DNA from: Trichococcus paludicola
Lineage (GTDB): Bacteria > Bacillota > Bacilli > Lactobacillales > Aerococcaceae
Assembly: GCF_003052295.1 (NCBI RefSeq)
Contig: NZ_QBLC01000001.1
Location: 372,001-436,000 of the forward strand
DNA: 64,000 nt
Direction of reading: 5' to 3'
Shown here: positions 7,041 through 17,654 of the stretch, piece after piece
Numbering within the stretch: the first letter of the stretch is position 1
Layout of the letters: each line of letters opens with the position of its first letter
The notes under the pieces: model-generated
Seen by the model: the letters and a program-made list of their open reading frames with translations, nothing else
Databases searched by the model: none
Told to the model about the DNA's origin: nothing
Translations under genes and position numbers: made by a program

Positions 7041-7808
7041 ATGGAATACACGATCCAAAAATTGAGCCGGCTGGCCGGCGTAAGCACGCGGACGCTGCGC
7101 TTCTATGATGAAATCGGCTTGCTGAAGCCCAAACGCACCAGTTCCTCGGGCTACCGCATCTACGGTGAAGCGGAGGTAGACAGGCTGCAGCAGATCCTGT
7201 TCTTCAAGCAGCTGTCCTTTGCGCTTGATGAGATCAAAGCAGCGATGGATGACCCAGCCTATGACGCGGAACGATCGTTGGTCGCGCATAAACAGGCGTT
7301 GTTGGAGAAAAAGGCAGAAATCGAATTGCTGATCAAAACGGTCGAGGCTACGCTGGATGAAAAAAGAGGAGGAAAAAAGATGAGCGACAAAGAAAAATTT
7401 GAAGGCTTGAAAAGGGAACTGCTCGACGAGAACGAAAGCCGCTACGGGCAAGAGAACCGCGAAAAATACGGCGAAAAGACCATTAAGGCTTCAAACAAAA
7501 AATTTGCGGGAATGAGCGAAGCGGATTTTGACGCGATGCAGGAGCTGGCCGTGCGCCTGCAGGAGCTGCTGACCGAAGCGATGGCTACAGGGGATGCCGG
7601 CGGAGAGGCTGCCCTTGCGGTTGCTGCGCTGCATAAACAGTGGCTGAGCTACACTTGGCCGACGTACTCCACGGAAGCGCACCGCGGGCTGGCCCAGATG
7701 TATGTCGATGACGAACGGTTCACGGCATACTACGACAAAGCATCGGGCGAAGGGGCCGCCGCCTTTTTGCGGGATGCGATCCACAACTATACTGAAAAAG
7801 CTGAATGA
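7041..7808 (+). CDS. MerR-family regulator with TipAS ligand-binding domain
   Basis: A 255-residue transcription activator. Residues 1-70 or so form the winged-helix MerR DNA-binding domain (LAGVSTRTLRFYDEIGLL, SGYRIYGEAEVDRLQQI), followed by a dimerisation helix (about 75-110) and a C-terminal TipAS-like domain (about 120-255) of the type that binds thiopeptides or other large hydrophobic drugs. Start ATG 7041 follows GGAGGGG (7028-7034); an earlier in-frame ATG at 7014 falls inside the -10 element and cannot be in the mRNA. The promoter at 6988-7018 has the 19-bp spacer and perfect palindrome expected for self-activation. No transporter or resistance gene is adjacent, so the regulon is likely elsewhere or the protein acts by itself as a drug-binding sink. 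Confidence 0.9.
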   Translation: MEYTIQKLSRLAGVSTRTLRFYDEIGLLKPKRTSSSGYRIYGEAEVDRLQQILFFKQLSFALDEIKAAMDDPAYDAERSLVAHKQALLEKKAEIELLIKTVEATLDEKRGGKKMSDKEKFEGLKRELLDENESRYGQENREKYGEKTIKASNKKFAGMSEADFDAMQELAVRLQELLTEAMATGDAGGEAALAVAALHKQWLSYTWPTYSTEAHRGLAQMYVDDERFTAYYDKASGEGAAAFLRDAIHNYTEKAE

Positions 7809-10016
<2,208 letters not shown>

Positions 10017-10032
10017 AGGTTTTTGTGATTCA

Positions 10033-10066
10033 AGGAGCCTGGGACAGTTGTCCTGGACTCCTTTGT
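10033..10066 (+). terminator. Hairpin between metG and tatD
   Basis: A 14-bp imperfect stem (AGGAGCCTGGGACA with TGTCCTGGACTCCT, 10033-10062, mostly G-U deviations) with only a weak T-tract after it. It may be a leaky terminator that lowers tatD-rnmV-rsmA expression relative to metG. Confidence 0.5.
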
Positions 10067-10130
10067 CCATTTTAGATGCAGAAGAATCAGGGCAGGCAAC
10101 GGCCTTCCCGCAGGAACCGGAAAGGAATCT

Positions 10131-10913
10131 ATGGATAAACTATTATTTGATACACACACGCATCTGAATGTGGACGCTTTTGCGGATGATGCGGACGCGG
10201 CCATCGAAAGGGCCCATGAAGCCGGTGTCGGAAGATTTGCGGTCGTGGGATTCGATGCGGACACAATAAAAAAATCGCTCGAATTGAGCGCAAAATATCC
10301 CGAAATCTACAGCATCATCGGCTGGCACCCCACTGAAGCAGCGACCTATACTGCGGCAGTGGAAGACAGCCTGATGGTCTTGCTTGAAGAGAAAAAAGTT
10401 GTTGCCATGGGCGAAATGGGCCTGGACTATCACTGGGACACTGCGCCGCACGATGTCCAAGCGAAAGTGTTCAGAAGGCAAATCGCGATCGCGAAAGAAT
10501 TGGAACTGCCGATCAGCATCCATATGCGTGATGCCATCGAAGACACGTACCGCATTTTGAAGGAAGAGGATGTGCGCGACATAGGCGGCATCATGCACAG
10601 CTTCAGCGGTGACGTGGACTACATGAAGAAGTTTTTGGATTTGGGCATGCACATTTCAATCAGCGGCGTCGTCACCTTCAAAAAGGCGACGGAAGTCCAT
10701 GAAGTGGCCAAAGCTGTGCCAATCGAGAGACTTTTGGTCGAAACCGATGCGCCTTACCTGGCTCCCGTTCCTTTCCGCGGAAAGCGAAATGAGCCGGCCT
10801 ATGTACGCTATGTAGCCGAAAAGATTGCTGAAATACGCGGCCAGACATTCGAACAGATCGCGCTGCAGACAACCAAGAACGCAAATACATTGTTTGGGTT
10901 GGATGACAGATGA
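10131..10913 (+). CDS. tatD: TatD family metal-dependent DNase
   Basis: A 260-residue TIM-barrel hydrolase. The metal-binding pattern of TatD enzymes is complete: N-terminal HxH (DTHTHLN, residues 7-9), Glu in [10 protein letters not shown], His in SIHMRDA, His in MHSFSGD and Asp in ETDAPYLAP. The family shows 3'-5' exonuclease activity on DNA and RNA and is linked to repair and turnover; the physiological substrate in Firmicutes is not settled. The stop overlaps the rnmV start by four bases (ATGA), so the two are translationally coupled. The metG-tatD-rnmV-rsmA order is the classical Firmicute arrangement. Confidence 0.93.
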   Translation: MDKLLFDTHTHLNVDAFADDADAAIERAHEAGVGRFAVVGFDADTIKKSLELSAKYPEIYSIIGWHPTEAATYTAAVEDSLMVLLEEKKVVAMGEMGLDYHWDTAPHDVQAKVFRRQIAIAKELELPISIHMRDAIEDTYRILKEEDVRDIGGIMHSFSGDVDYMKKFLDLGMHISISGVVTFKKATEVHEVAKAVPIERLLVETDAPYLAPVPFRGKRNEPAYVRYVAEKIAEIRGQTFEQIALQTTKNANTLFGLDDR

Positions 10914-11509
10914 AAATAGAAGAGATCATAGTGGTTGAGGGGAAAGACGATACGAGACGGATCAAGCTGGCGGTTGAGGCTGATACGATCGAAACGAACG
11001 GATCGGCAATCAACGAAGAAACCTTGCAGCTGATTGCCCACGCGCAAGCGACACGCGGCGTCATCGTCTTCACCGATCCGGATTATCCGGGTGGGAAGAT
11101 CCGGGCAACAATTGTGGAACGGATCCCTGGTGTCAAGCATGCGTTCTTGCGCAAGGATGATGCGCAATCCCCGAAAGGCGGAAGCCTTGGAATCGAGCAT
11201 GCTTCTCCGGAAATCATCAGGGAAGCGCTGAAGAACATCTACACGCAAAGGCAAGCAGAAACGAGCGACATCGACAGGAAATTCCTGGATGAATGGCACC
11301 TGGTCGGACACGCTGACTCAGGCCGTTACCGGGAGTTGCTGGGGGATGCGCTTGGGATTGGCCATACGAACGGGAAACAGTTGTTGAAACGCCTGCGTAT
11401 GTTCCAATTGGAAAAAGAAGCTGTTAACGCAGCGATGACGACCATTTTGAAAGAACTGGATGAAAAGGATAGCCTGACCGCTTTGCGGCAGGAGGAGGAA
11501 AATAAATGA
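10910..11509 (+). CDS. rnmV: Ribonuclease M5
   Basis: A 199-residue protein with an N-terminal TOPRIM domain: catalytic Glu in VVEGKDD (about residue 10) and the DxD pattern in FTDPDYPG (about residues 56-61). RNase M5 cuts the precursor of 5S rRNA at the mature ends in low-GC Gram-positives, using ribosomal protein L18 as a cofactor (rplR is also in this window at 55198). The C-terminal part (about 110-199) is the rRNA-binding region. It overlaps tatD and rsmA by four bases on each side, so three genes are tightly coupled, all for nucleic-acid processing. Confidence 0.95.
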   Translation: MKIEEIIVVEGKDDTRRIKLAVEADTIETNGSAINEETLQLIAHAQATRGVIVFTDPDYPGGKIRATIVERIPGVKHAFLRKDDAQSPKGGSLGIEHASPEIIREALKNIYTQRQAETSDIDRKFLDEWHLVGHADSGRYRELLGDALGIGHTNGKQLLKRLRMFQLEKEAVNAAMTTILKELDEKDSLTALRQEEENK

Positions 11510-12405
11510 GCGGATTAGAATACCATAAGGATATAGCAACACCGAGCAGAACGAACGCCATCTTAAAAAAATACCATTTGACCATGAAGAAAAGCTTGGG
11601 CCAAAACTTTTTGGTGGACCCGAATATATTGACGAAGATGGTTGCTGCAGCGGGCATAGATGAAAACACCAATGTCATCGAGATCGGGCCCGGTATCGGA
11701 GCCTTGACGGAACGACTTGCCAGAGAAGCCAAAAAAGTAGTGGCGTTTGAGGTGGACAGACGCTTGGCGCCGATCCTGAAGACGGAACTTGCGGAATACG
11801 ATAATATCGAAATTATTTTTCAGGATATTCTGGAAGCAAATGTTCCGCAAGTCATCGAAGAGCATTTTGAACCGGCCGAACGATTAGTGGTGGCAGCGAA
11901 TCTGCCTTACTATATCACGACGCCGATCATCATGAATTTCATAGAGACTGATTTGCCGATCGACACGTTTGTGATGATGATGCAAAAAGAGGTCGCGCAG
12001 CGTATGACAGCCAAACCTGGAACGAAAGCATTTGGTTCATTGACGATTGCGATCGACTACTATACTGAAGCCGAGATTGCCTTCATCGTTCCGAAAACCG
12101 TTTTTGTGCCGCAACCGAATGTCGATTCGGCAATTCTGAAGCTGCAGCGCAGAGCGGAACCTAAAGTCAAGGTTACGGATGAGGCGTTCTTCTTTGATTT
12201 GGTGCGCGCCGGGTTCAATCAACGCAGAAAAACACTCTGGAACAATCTGCAATCCCGCTACGGCAAAACGGATGAGGTCAAGGCAGCTTTGACAGCCGGA
12301 CTTGAAGAAGCCGGCATCGAGCCTTCAAAACGGGGAGAAGCCCTGAGCATCGAACAATTTGCGGACTTGGCGAATGCCTTGGTCAAATATTTGGACGTTC
12401 AATAA
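11506..12405 (+). CDS. rsmA: 16S rRNA dimethyladenosine transferase (KsgA)
   Basis: A 299-residue SAM-dependent methyltransferase that dimethylates the two adjacent adenosines in the 3' terminal helix of 16S rRNA, a late 30S maturation checkpoint. SAM motif I is [15 protein letters not shown] (about residues 60-74), the catalytic motif IV is [11 protein letters not shown] (about 128-138), and the C-terminal helical domain binds rRNA. The N-terminal KKSLGQNFL segment is typical of KsgA and Erm proteins; the context and length point to KsgA rather than a resistance methylase. ATG 11506 overlaps the rnmV stop. Confidence 0.96.
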   Translation: MSGLEYHKDIATPSRTNAILKKYHLTMKKSLGQNFLVDPNILTKMVAAAGIDENTNVIEIGPGIGALTERLAREAKKVVAFEVDRRLAPILKTELAEYDNIEIIFQDILEANVPQVIEEHFEPAERLVVAANLPYYITTPIIMNFIETDLPIDTFVMMMQKEVAQRMTAKPGTKAFGSLTIAIDYYTEAEIAFIVPKTVFVPQPNVDSAILKLQRRAEPKVKVTDEAFFFDLVRAGFNQRRKTLWNNLQSRYGKTDEVKAALTAGLEEAGIEPSKRGEALSIEQFADLANALVKYLDVQ

Positions 12406-12458
12406 ACTATCAAAAGATGACCTGATATTTTCGCATCTTGAGGCACGATCGGTACGGA

Positions 12459-12520
12459 GGCATCACCTTCCGGATCCCGTTGCGATGGGAAGGTGATGCC
12501 TTCAAGCTGCAATTTTCCGA
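12459..12520 (+). terminator. Terminator after rsmA
   Basis: A perfect 13-bp inverted repeat, GGCATCACCTTCC (12459-12471) and GGAAGGTGATGCC (12488-12500), followed by a moderate T-tract. Confidence 0.7.
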
Positions 12521-12589
12521 TCAGCAGTTTTACTAAAAATAGGTAAAAAAAGTTGATAAGATTTCTTTAAAAATTTAATCGTTTCATAG

Positions 12590-12646
12590 TTGCGTGCATA
12601 CGTCCTCTGTGATATACTTGTAAATTAAATTTATCTGTGTTATACT
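12590..12646 (+). promoter_or_regulatory. Two tandem sigma-A promoters of veg
   Basis: P1: TTGCGT (12590-12595), 17 bases, TATACT (12613-12618). P2: TTGTAA (12618-12623), 17 bases, TATACT (12641-12646). The -10 of P1 abuts the -35 of P2. This fits the known very high transcription of veg in Bacillus. Confidence 0.65.
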
Positions 12647-12669
12647 GTGACTCAGTGAGGTGAAACAGA

Positions 12670-12927
12670 ATGCCGGATAATTTGAGTCAGATTAAGGAAC
12701 AACTGGAATGTCACTTAGGGCAGAAAGTTATGCTGACTGCGCAAGCAGGACGCAAACGCAAGACAGAACGAAAAGGTATTTTACGGGAAACGTATCATGC
12801 TGTATTTGTGGTTGATCTAGACCAAAACGAAAATGCATTTGAACGTGTATCATACAGTTATGCAGATGTTTTAACCGAAGCTGTAGAGATCTTATTTTAC
12901 GATGAAGAAAAATGCCTGTACGCTTAA
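12670..12927 (+). CDS. veg: Veg family protein
   Basis: An 85-residue protein recognised by its size, its position between rsmA and ispE, and its sequence (LECHLGQKVMLTAQAGRKRKTERKG, YHAVFVVDLD, ERVSYSYADVLTEAVEI). Veg folds as a small SH3-like beta barrel. In Bacillus it is transcribed from an unusually strong promoter and has been linked to biofilm gene control and spore outgrowth; its biochemical role is not settled, and this organism need not form spores. Here two tandem promoters precede it and a perfect hairpin terminator follows, so it is an isolated, strongly expressed monocistron. Confidence 0.92.
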   Translation: MPDNLSQIKEQLECHLGQKVMLTAQAGRKRKTERKGILRETYHAVFVVDLDQNENAFERVSYSYADVLTEAVEILFYDEEKCLYA

Positions 12928-12957
12928 ATTATGTAAGAACTTATTCCAAATAAATCA

Positions 12958-12988
12958 AACAGACATCGAAATGTCTGTTTTTTTTTAT
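12958..12988 (+). terminator. Terminator of veg
   Basis: AACAGACAT (12958-12966), loop CGAA, ATGTCTGTT (12971-12979), followed by a long T-run. Confidence 0.9.
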
Positions 12989-13121
12989 GGAAAAATCGCT
13001 GATGCAGGCGAGAATGCTCATTCGGAAACTAATTCTTGTTTATTGACATATATTTCTTTTAAAAACAGCACGCTTAAGCTAGTATTGTAAGTATAAGAAC
13101 AGTGGAGAGGAGCGTGGAGCG

Positions 13122-13982
13122 ATGGAATGGATTGAACGTGCACCGGCAAAAATAAATTTGGCGTTAGATGTATTGTATAAGCGGGATGACCTTTATCATG
13201 AACTCGAAATGGTGATGGCTTCAGTCGACCTCGCGGACCATCTTACGTTTACTCCTCTCGAAAAAGATGAAATCAGAATCTACACGAACAAAGTGTTTTT
13301 GCCAGTGGATACGCGGAATCATGTCTATCAAGCAGTGAAGCTCCTCAAAGACCGTTGTGGGATAAAGAAGGGAATCAAAATCGAAATCGACAAGAAAATC
13401 CCTGTAGCTGCCGGATTGGGTGGCGGCAGCACAGATGCCGCTGCAGCTTTGCGTGCGCTGAACAAGATCTGGGACCTGCAACTTTCAGTTGAGGAGCTGA
13501 TTGTGATCGGCAACCAAGTTGGCTCGGATGTTCCCTATAGCATAGTGGGCGGCACAGCCTTCGTATCAGGCCGAGGGGAAATCGTCCGCAAACTGCGGCC
13601 GATGCCATCCTGTTGGGTGATTTTGGCGAAACCGCGCCTGAGCGTCTCGACGAAAACCATTTTCCGACTGCTGGATGTCGAGCAACTACAGCACAAGCCG
13701 ACTTCCCGCATCGTAGCGCAAGCCATCGAGGAGGGTGACTACGAGCGGATGTGCCAGAACGTAGGCAATGCTTTGGAACAAGTGACCTTCAATAAGCATC
13801 CGGAACTGCGCCAATTGAAGGACCGGATGGAGAAGTACGGCCTTGACGGCGTGACGATGAGCGGCAGCGGCCCCACCATCATCGGGTTCAGCAGAAACAC
13901 CTCGCGCATCAAAAGAGCCTACAACAGTCTGCGCGGATTCTGCGAAGAAGTATACATGGTCCGGCTGCTGAATGAAGATTGA
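13122..13982 (+). CDS. ispE: 4-diphosphocytidyl-2-C-methyl-D-erythritol kinase (GHMP kinase)
   Basis: A 286-residue GHMP-family kinase. Motif 1 is RAPAKINLALDV with the substrate-binding Lys, motif 2 is PVAAGLGGGSTDAAAAL (the ATP-binding glycine-rich loop) and motif 3 is MSGSGPTIIGF near the C-terminus. In the MEP isoprenoid pathway IspE phosphorylates CDP-methylerythritol. Many Lactobacillales make isoprenoids by the mevalonate route instead yet keep this gene in this syntenic place, so the physiological role here is uncertain without seeing the rest of the genome. Start ATG 13122 follows a GGAGAGGAG-type ribosome site. It is monocistronic, with a terminator after it and the zinc operon next. 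Confidence 0.92.
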   Translation: MEWIERAPAKINLALDVLYKRDDLYHELEMVMASVDLADHLTFTPLEKDEIRIYTNKVFLPVDTRNHVYQAVKLLKDRCGIKKGIKIEIDKKIPVAAGLGGGSTDAAAALRALNKIWDLQLSVEELIVIGNQVGSDVPYSIVGGTAFVSGRGEIVRKLRPMPSCWVILAKPRLSVSTKTIFRLLDVEQLQHKPTSRIVAQAIEEGDYERMCQNVGNALEQVTFNKHPELRQLKDRMEKYGLDGVTMSGSGPTIIGFSRNTSRIKRAYNSLRGFCEEVYMVRLLNED

Positions 13983-13986
13983 ACAG

Positions 13987-14025
13987 AAAACCGTGAACCC
14001 CTCTGAAGGGTTTGCGGTTTTTGCT
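13987..14025 (+). terminator. Terminator of ispE
   Basis: AAAACCG and CGGTTTT flank an inner AACCC/GGGTT stem (13987-14021), followed by TTTGCTT. Confidence 0.75.
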
Positions 14026-14046
14026 TGTGAAATGGAAGCGGAATGG

Positions 14047-14076
14047 TTGACGCGTTGCATCCAATTGTGATAAAGT
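14047..14076 (+). promoter_or_regulatory. Promoter of the zinc transporter operon
   Basis: A -35 TTGACG (14047-14052), an 18-base spacer and a -10 TAAAGT (14071-14076). The predicted transcription start is near 14083, just upstream of the Zur-like box. Confidence 0.6.
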
Positions 14077-14093
14077 GTCTATCGGGACTTAAA

Positions 14094-14108
14094 CAGTAAT
14101 CATTACGT
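14094..14108 (+). promoter_or_regulatory. Zur-type operator
   Basis: CAGTAATCATTACGT contains the perfect core GTAAT-N-ATTAC of the Bacillus Zur box (TCGTAATNATTACGA); 12 of the 15 positions agree. It lies about 10-25 bases after the predicted transcription start and upstream of adcA, where a bound repressor would block expression when zinc is plentiful. The alternative zinc regulator AdcR has a different consensus (TTAACNNGTTAA), which is not seen here. Confidence 0.65.
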
Positions 14109-14127
14109 TTTGGAGGAATAATAAATT

Positions 14128-15081
14128 ATGCTAAATAGATTGAAACTGACAGGCATTTTGTCTGCAGCAGCCCTTGTTCTGGTTGGTTGCGGAACGAGCG
14201 GAAGCAATGAATCGGCCGTTTCCGAGGATGGGATAAAGGTTGTCACAACCTTCTATCCGATGTACGACTTTGCGAAAAATGTGGTGGGCGACAATGGTGA
14301 AGTTTCCGTTTTGTTGGATGCCGGACAAGAATCGCATGGCTATGAGCCGACCCCGCAGGATATCGCGGCCATCGCTGACGCTGATGTGTTCGTCTACAAC
14401 AGCGATGAAATGGAAACGTGGGTACCCAGTGTGCTGAAATCCATTGAATCGAGCGATGTGATCGTCGTCGAAGCTGCCGAGAATATCGCGCTTTTTGAAT
14501 TGGAAGAGGCTGCGGCTGCCGAAGAAGAGCACAGTGATGAAGAAGGCGAAACTGCCCACAGCGTCGATCCACATGTCTGGTTGGACCCGGTGTATGCACA
14601 AGAGGAAGTCAACGCCATTTTGACCGGAGTCCTTGAAGCGGATGAAGCCAATAAAGAGAGTTACGAAGCAAATGCAACTGCCTTTAACGAAAAATTGGCG
14701 GAACTGGATGCGGCTTATCAGACTGCCTTTGAGGCTGCCGAAAACCGCACATTCGTCGTCCAGCACGCTGCGTTTGGCTATATCGCCCGTCGCTACGAAC
14801 TGACTGAAGTGGCGGTCTCCGACGTGTCATCCGATGCGGAACCGAATCCTGCCAAACTGGCTGAACTACAGCAATTTATGATCGATAATCAAATCACTAC
14901 CGTTTATTACTCGGACAGTGCATCCTCAAAAACAGCGCAAACCTTGGCTGAAGCAACAGGTGCCTCTCTGGAAGTGTTGAGCCCGCTTGAAGGGATAACC
15001 GATGAAGACCAGGAAGCGGGTAAAGATTACCTGAGTGTGATGGAAGAAAATTTGACAGCTTTGAAAAAAGTGATCCAATAA
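14128..15081 (+). CDS. adcA: Zinc ABC transporter substrate-binding lipoprotein
   Basis: A 317-residue cluster A-I metal-binding lipoprotein. The signal peptide ends in the lipobox LVGC with the lipidated Cys at residue 21. Candidate metal ligands: His in ESHGYEPTP, His in DPHVWLDP, His in VVQHAAFGYIARRY and Asp in YYSDSASS. An acidic His-containing loop (AEEEHSDEEGETAHS), typical of zinc rather than manganese receptors, precedes the second ligand. It lacks the C-terminal ZinT domain found in the longer streptococcal AdcA. It captures Zn2+ at the outer membrane face and passes it to AdcB. It is the first gene of adcACB under a Zur-type box. Confidence 0.92.
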   Translation: MLNRLKLTGILSAAALVLVGCGTSGSNESAVSEDGIKVVTTFYPMYDFAKNVVGDNGEVSVLLDAGQESHGYEPTPQDIAAIADADVFVYNSDEMETWVPSVLKSIESSDVIVVEAAENIALFELEEAAAAEEEHSDEEGETAHSVDPHVWLDPVYAQEEVNAILTGVLEADEANKESYEANATAFNEKLAELDAAYQTAFEAAENRTFVVQHAAFGYIARRYELTEVAVSDVSSDAEPNPAKLAELQQFMIDNQITTVYYSDSASSKTAQTLAEATGASLEVLSPLEGITDEDQEAGKDYLSVMEENLTALKKVIQ

Positions 15082-15099
15082 GAGAAGAGGGGAATTCAA

Positions 15100-15807
15100 G
15101 TGGACTATATCGATGTACAGCATCTGTCGTTCTATTACGATGATGAACCTGTCCTTCAGGATATCACATTCCAAGTGCACGAAGGGGAATTCGTCATCCT
15201 TACAGGCGAAAACGGCGCGGCGAAATCCACTTTATTGAAGAGCATCCTGGGACTATTGAATCCCCGTGAGGGCAGCGCGACGATTTCGAAGGTGAACCAT
15301 CGTGGGGAAAAGCTTACGATCGGTTATGCACCGCAGCAAATTTCGTCGTTCAATATCGGCTTTCCGAGTAGGGTACTTGAGTTTGTGGAGTCGGGCAGGT
15401 ACCAAAAAGGCAAATGGTTCAAAAAATTGGATGAAGAAGATAATACCCATGTAAAAAAAGCCTTAGAATCAGTGGGCATGTGGGAAATGCGCAACAAAAA
15501 AATCGGTGAACTTTCCGGTGGCCAAAAACAACGCATCGCTTTGGCCCGCATTTTTGCAACCGATCCGGACTTGTTTGTGCTCGATGAGCCGACAACCGGA
15601 ATGGACAAGGAATCACGCGAGCGATTCTATCGCTTGCTGAAACACAATTCACAAGTCCACAACAAAGCAATCATCATGGTTACGCATGAGCACGAAGATA
15701 TCAAAGAGTTCATGGATACCCATATTCAGTTGGTCAGAAAGGAGGATTCGCCGTGGAGATGTTTCTCTATGGATTTATGCAAAGAGCCTTCCAAGCATCA
15801 ACATTAA
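15100..15807 (+). CDS. adcC: Zinc ABC transporter ATP-binding protein
   Basis: A 235-residue ATPase that energises zinc uptake with AdcA and AdcB. GTG start at 15100 after AGAGGGG. The Walker A loop reads GENGAAKST, with Ala instead of the usual Gly before the catalytic Lys; I recall the same variant in streptococcal AdcC, so it is probably a family trait. The ABC signature is LSGGQKQR, Walker B is LFVLDEPTTGMD, and the H-loop His is in MVTHEHED. The C-terminal tail (DSPWRCFSMD) also resembles AdcC, and the last residues are HQH. The adcB start lies 55 bases before the end of this gene. Confidence 0.92.
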   Translation: MDYIDVQHLSFYYDDEPVLQDITFQVHEGEFVILTGENGAAKSTLLKSILGLLNPREGSATISKVNHRGEKLTIGYAPQQISSFNIGFPSRVLEFVESGRYQKGKWFKKLDEEDNTHVKKALESVGMWEMRNKKIGELSGGQKQRIALARIFATDPDLFVLDEPTTGMDKESRERFYRLLKHNSQVHNKAIIMVTHEHEDIKEFMDTHIQLVRKEDSPWRCFSMDLCKEPSKHQH

Positions 15808-16562
15808 TCGCAATCATGGCACCCATTTTGGGGCTGCTGCTGATTTTGCGCCGTCAATCATTGATGGCGGACACGCTGTCGCATGTTTCCCTGGCCGGAG
15901 TTGCTTTAGGTATGCTTCTTAACATTAATCCGACGCTCACCACATTAGCAATCGTCATTTTGGCAGCAATCGGAATCGAATATTTGCGCGTCATCTTCAA
16001 AGGCTATTCGGAAATATCCATCGCGATTCTGATGGCTACGGGGATGGCGGTAGCATTGGTGCTGATGAGCTTCGTTTCCGGGAAGCAGAACGCCAGTGTT
16101 GAACAGTATCTGTTCGGATCGATCATCACGATAAATGACGAGCAGATCCTTATTTTGTTGGCTTTGGCAGTCATTGTTGTGCTGTTGTATCTTATTTTCC
16201 GTAAACCGTTATATGTGTTGACCTTTGATGAGGACACGGCTCATACAGCAGGCTTGCCGGTCCGAATGATGTCGCTGTTGGTTTCTGTCATCACAGGGGT
16301 CGCCATCAGTGTGGTGATGCCGATTACCGGGTCGCTGTTGGTTTCTTCAATCATGATTCTGCCGGCAGCTATCTCGATGAGGTTGGTGCATACCTTCAAC
16401 GGTGTCATCCTGCTTGGGATAGGCATCGGTTTGACGGGAATGTACGGTGGACTGTTCGCATCCTATCAGTACGGGACGCCTCCCGGAGCCACTATCACAT
16501 TGGTTTTCGTGGCCATGTTCATTTTGACGAGCATCTATAAGGTCATCGCCGAAAAGAAGTAG
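15753..16562 (+). CDS. adcB: Zinc ABC transporter permease
   Basis: A 269-residue membrane permease of the ABC-3 family (ZnuB/AdcB/MntB), with about eight hydrophobic segments and the typical LADTLSHVSLAGVALG-like conserved region (here MADTLSHVSLAGVALG, about residues 38-53). GTG start at 15753 follows AAGGAGG (15739-15745). It overlaps adcC by 55 bases in another frame, a strong sign of coupled translation. It forms the pore for Zn2+ import. A strong terminator at 16586-16616 ends the operon. Zinc rather than manganese is inferred from the His-rich loop of AdcA and the upstream Zur-type box. Confidence 0.93.
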   Translation: MEMFLYGFMQRAFQASTLIAIMAPILGLLLILRRQSLMADTLSHVSLAGVALGMLLNINPTLTTLAIVILAAIGIEYLRVIFKGYSEISIAILMATGMAVALVLMSFVSGKQNASVEQYLFGSIITINDEQILILLALAVIVVLLYLIFRKPLYVLTFDEDTAHTAGLPVRMMSLLVSVITGVAISVVMPITGSLLVSSIMILPAAISMRLVHTFNGVILLGIGIGLTGMYGGLFASYQYGTPPGATITLVFVAMFILTSIYKVIAEKK

Positions 16563-16585
16563 AATCTTAACAATAAGATATATGG

Positions 16586-16617
16586 ACAAGAGCGGAACAT
16601 TGCTCTTGTTTTTTTTG
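16586..16617 (+). terminator. Terminator of adcACB
   Basis: ACAAGAGC (16586-16593) and GCTCTTGT (16602-16609), followed by seven Ts. Confidence 0.9.
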
Positions 16618-16630
16618 CTGAAATTCGATT

Positions 16631-16643
16631 AAAAACGAACGAT
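16631..16643 (+). promoter_or_regulatory. PurBox-like site upstream of purR
   Basis: AAAAACGAACGAT matches the Gram-positive PurBox AWWWCCGAACWWT at 11 of 13 positions. A -10 TATAAT lies at 16681-16686, 35 bases before the purR start. Autoregulation of purR is known in Bacillus and would fit. A second, inverted box is not clear. Confidence 0.4.
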
Positions 16644-16720
16644 CACCAATTAAAAGCTTCCATTTTTCAGAAATCAACTATATAATAGGGAAAAGAACGC
16701 AATATGAGGAGAGATTTGGA

Positions 16721-17548
16721 TTGAAAATAAAGCGCAGTGAACGGTTGGTCGATATGACCCGTTACTTACTAGAAAGACCACATCGGTTGATTTCATTGAC
16801 CTATTTCGCTAAACGTTATGAATCAGCGAAATCATCCATCAGTGAAGACTTATCCATCATCAAGAAAACATTTGAAGATCGGGGAACAGGGATTGTCGAA
16901 ACGCTTCCGGGTGCAGCAGGCGGCGTGAAATATATTCCGACAATCACCAAAGAAAATGCCCGCGAAATTATAGAAGAAATGTGCGAAATCATGAACAGTA
17001 AAGATCGTCTGCTGCCAGGGGGATACGTTTATCTTTCCGACATGCTCGGCAATCCGGAAATCCTGCAGAAAATCGGCCGTGTTATCGCGGCTCAATACGT
17101 CGACAAAAAAGTCGATGCAGTCATGACTGTCGCCACTAAGGGAGTTCCGATCGCGCAAGCAGTCGCCACTTATCTAAACGTGCCGTTCGTCATCGTGCGC
17201 CGTGATTCGAAAATTACCGAAGGCTCCACAGTGAGTATCAATTACGTTTCAGGTTCATCCGATCGTGTTGAAAAAATGGAACTGTCCAAGCGCAGTTTGC
17301 CGCGCGGTTCAAAAGTTCTCATCGTCGATGATTTCCTGAAAGGCGGCGGCACCATCAACGGTATGCGCAGCATGATTTCCGAATTCGAATCGGAGACAGT
17401 CGGCGTGACGGTATTCGCTGAAGCTGGCTACAATTCCAAGCGTGAAGTGTTCGATTATACGTCACTGATCCGCGTAAACAATATCGACCTGAAAGATCAT
17501 TCCATCAGCGTGGGCTTGGGCAATTATTTCGATTCACGCACCGATTGA
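16721..17548 (+). CDS. purR: Purine operon repressor PurR
   Basis: A 275-residue regulator made of an N-terminal winged helix (about 1-75, LISLTYFAKRYESAKSSISEDLSII) fused to a phosphoribosyltransferase fold that binds PRPP but does no catalysis (PRPP loop VLIVDDFLKGGGTI, about residues 201-214). PRPP acts as a low-purine signal. TTG start at 16721 with GAGGA upstream; the frame has no better start. It controls purine biosynthesis genes, and perhaps itself through the PurBox-like sequence at 16631. It lies in the usual neighbourhood with glmU and prs, the latter making PRPP. A convergent strong terminator follows. Confidence 0.95.
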   Translation: MKIKRSERLVDMTRYLLERPHRLISLTYFAKRYESAKSSISEDLSIIKKTFEDRGTGIVETLPGAAGGVKYIPTITKENAREIIEEMCEIMNSKDRLLPGGYVYLSDMLGNPEILQKIGRVIAAQYVDKKVDAVMTVATKGVPIAQAVATYLNVPFVIVRRDSKITEGSTVSINYVSGSSDRVEKMELSKRSLPRGSKVLIVDDFLKGGGTINGMRSMISEFESETVGVTVFAEAGYNSKREVFDYTSLIRVNNIDLKDHSISVGLGNYFDSRTD

Positions 17549-17565
17549 TCCTAAGCATGAAAAAA

Positions 17566-17604
17566 GAGTTGGCCCCTAAACGCAAGTTTAGGGGCCGGCT
17601 CTTT
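17566..17604. terminator. Bidirectional terminator between purR and the cupin gene
   Basis: A 16-bp stem with one G-U pair (GAGTTGGCCCCTAAAC, loop GCAA, GTTTAGGGGCCGGCTC, 17566-17601), an A-run on the left and TTT on the right. It is very stable. Confidence 0.9.
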
Positions 17605-17654
17605 GGTGTGTTGGCAAGAAAAAAGTACGAATCCCTAAGAGGGGTTGGGGTAGT

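Noticed and set aside
11506-12405. Erm-type resistance methylase instead of KsgA
   Set aside because: Family start is similar, but length, motif NLPYYITTP and the rnmV-rsmA-veg synteny identify KsgA.
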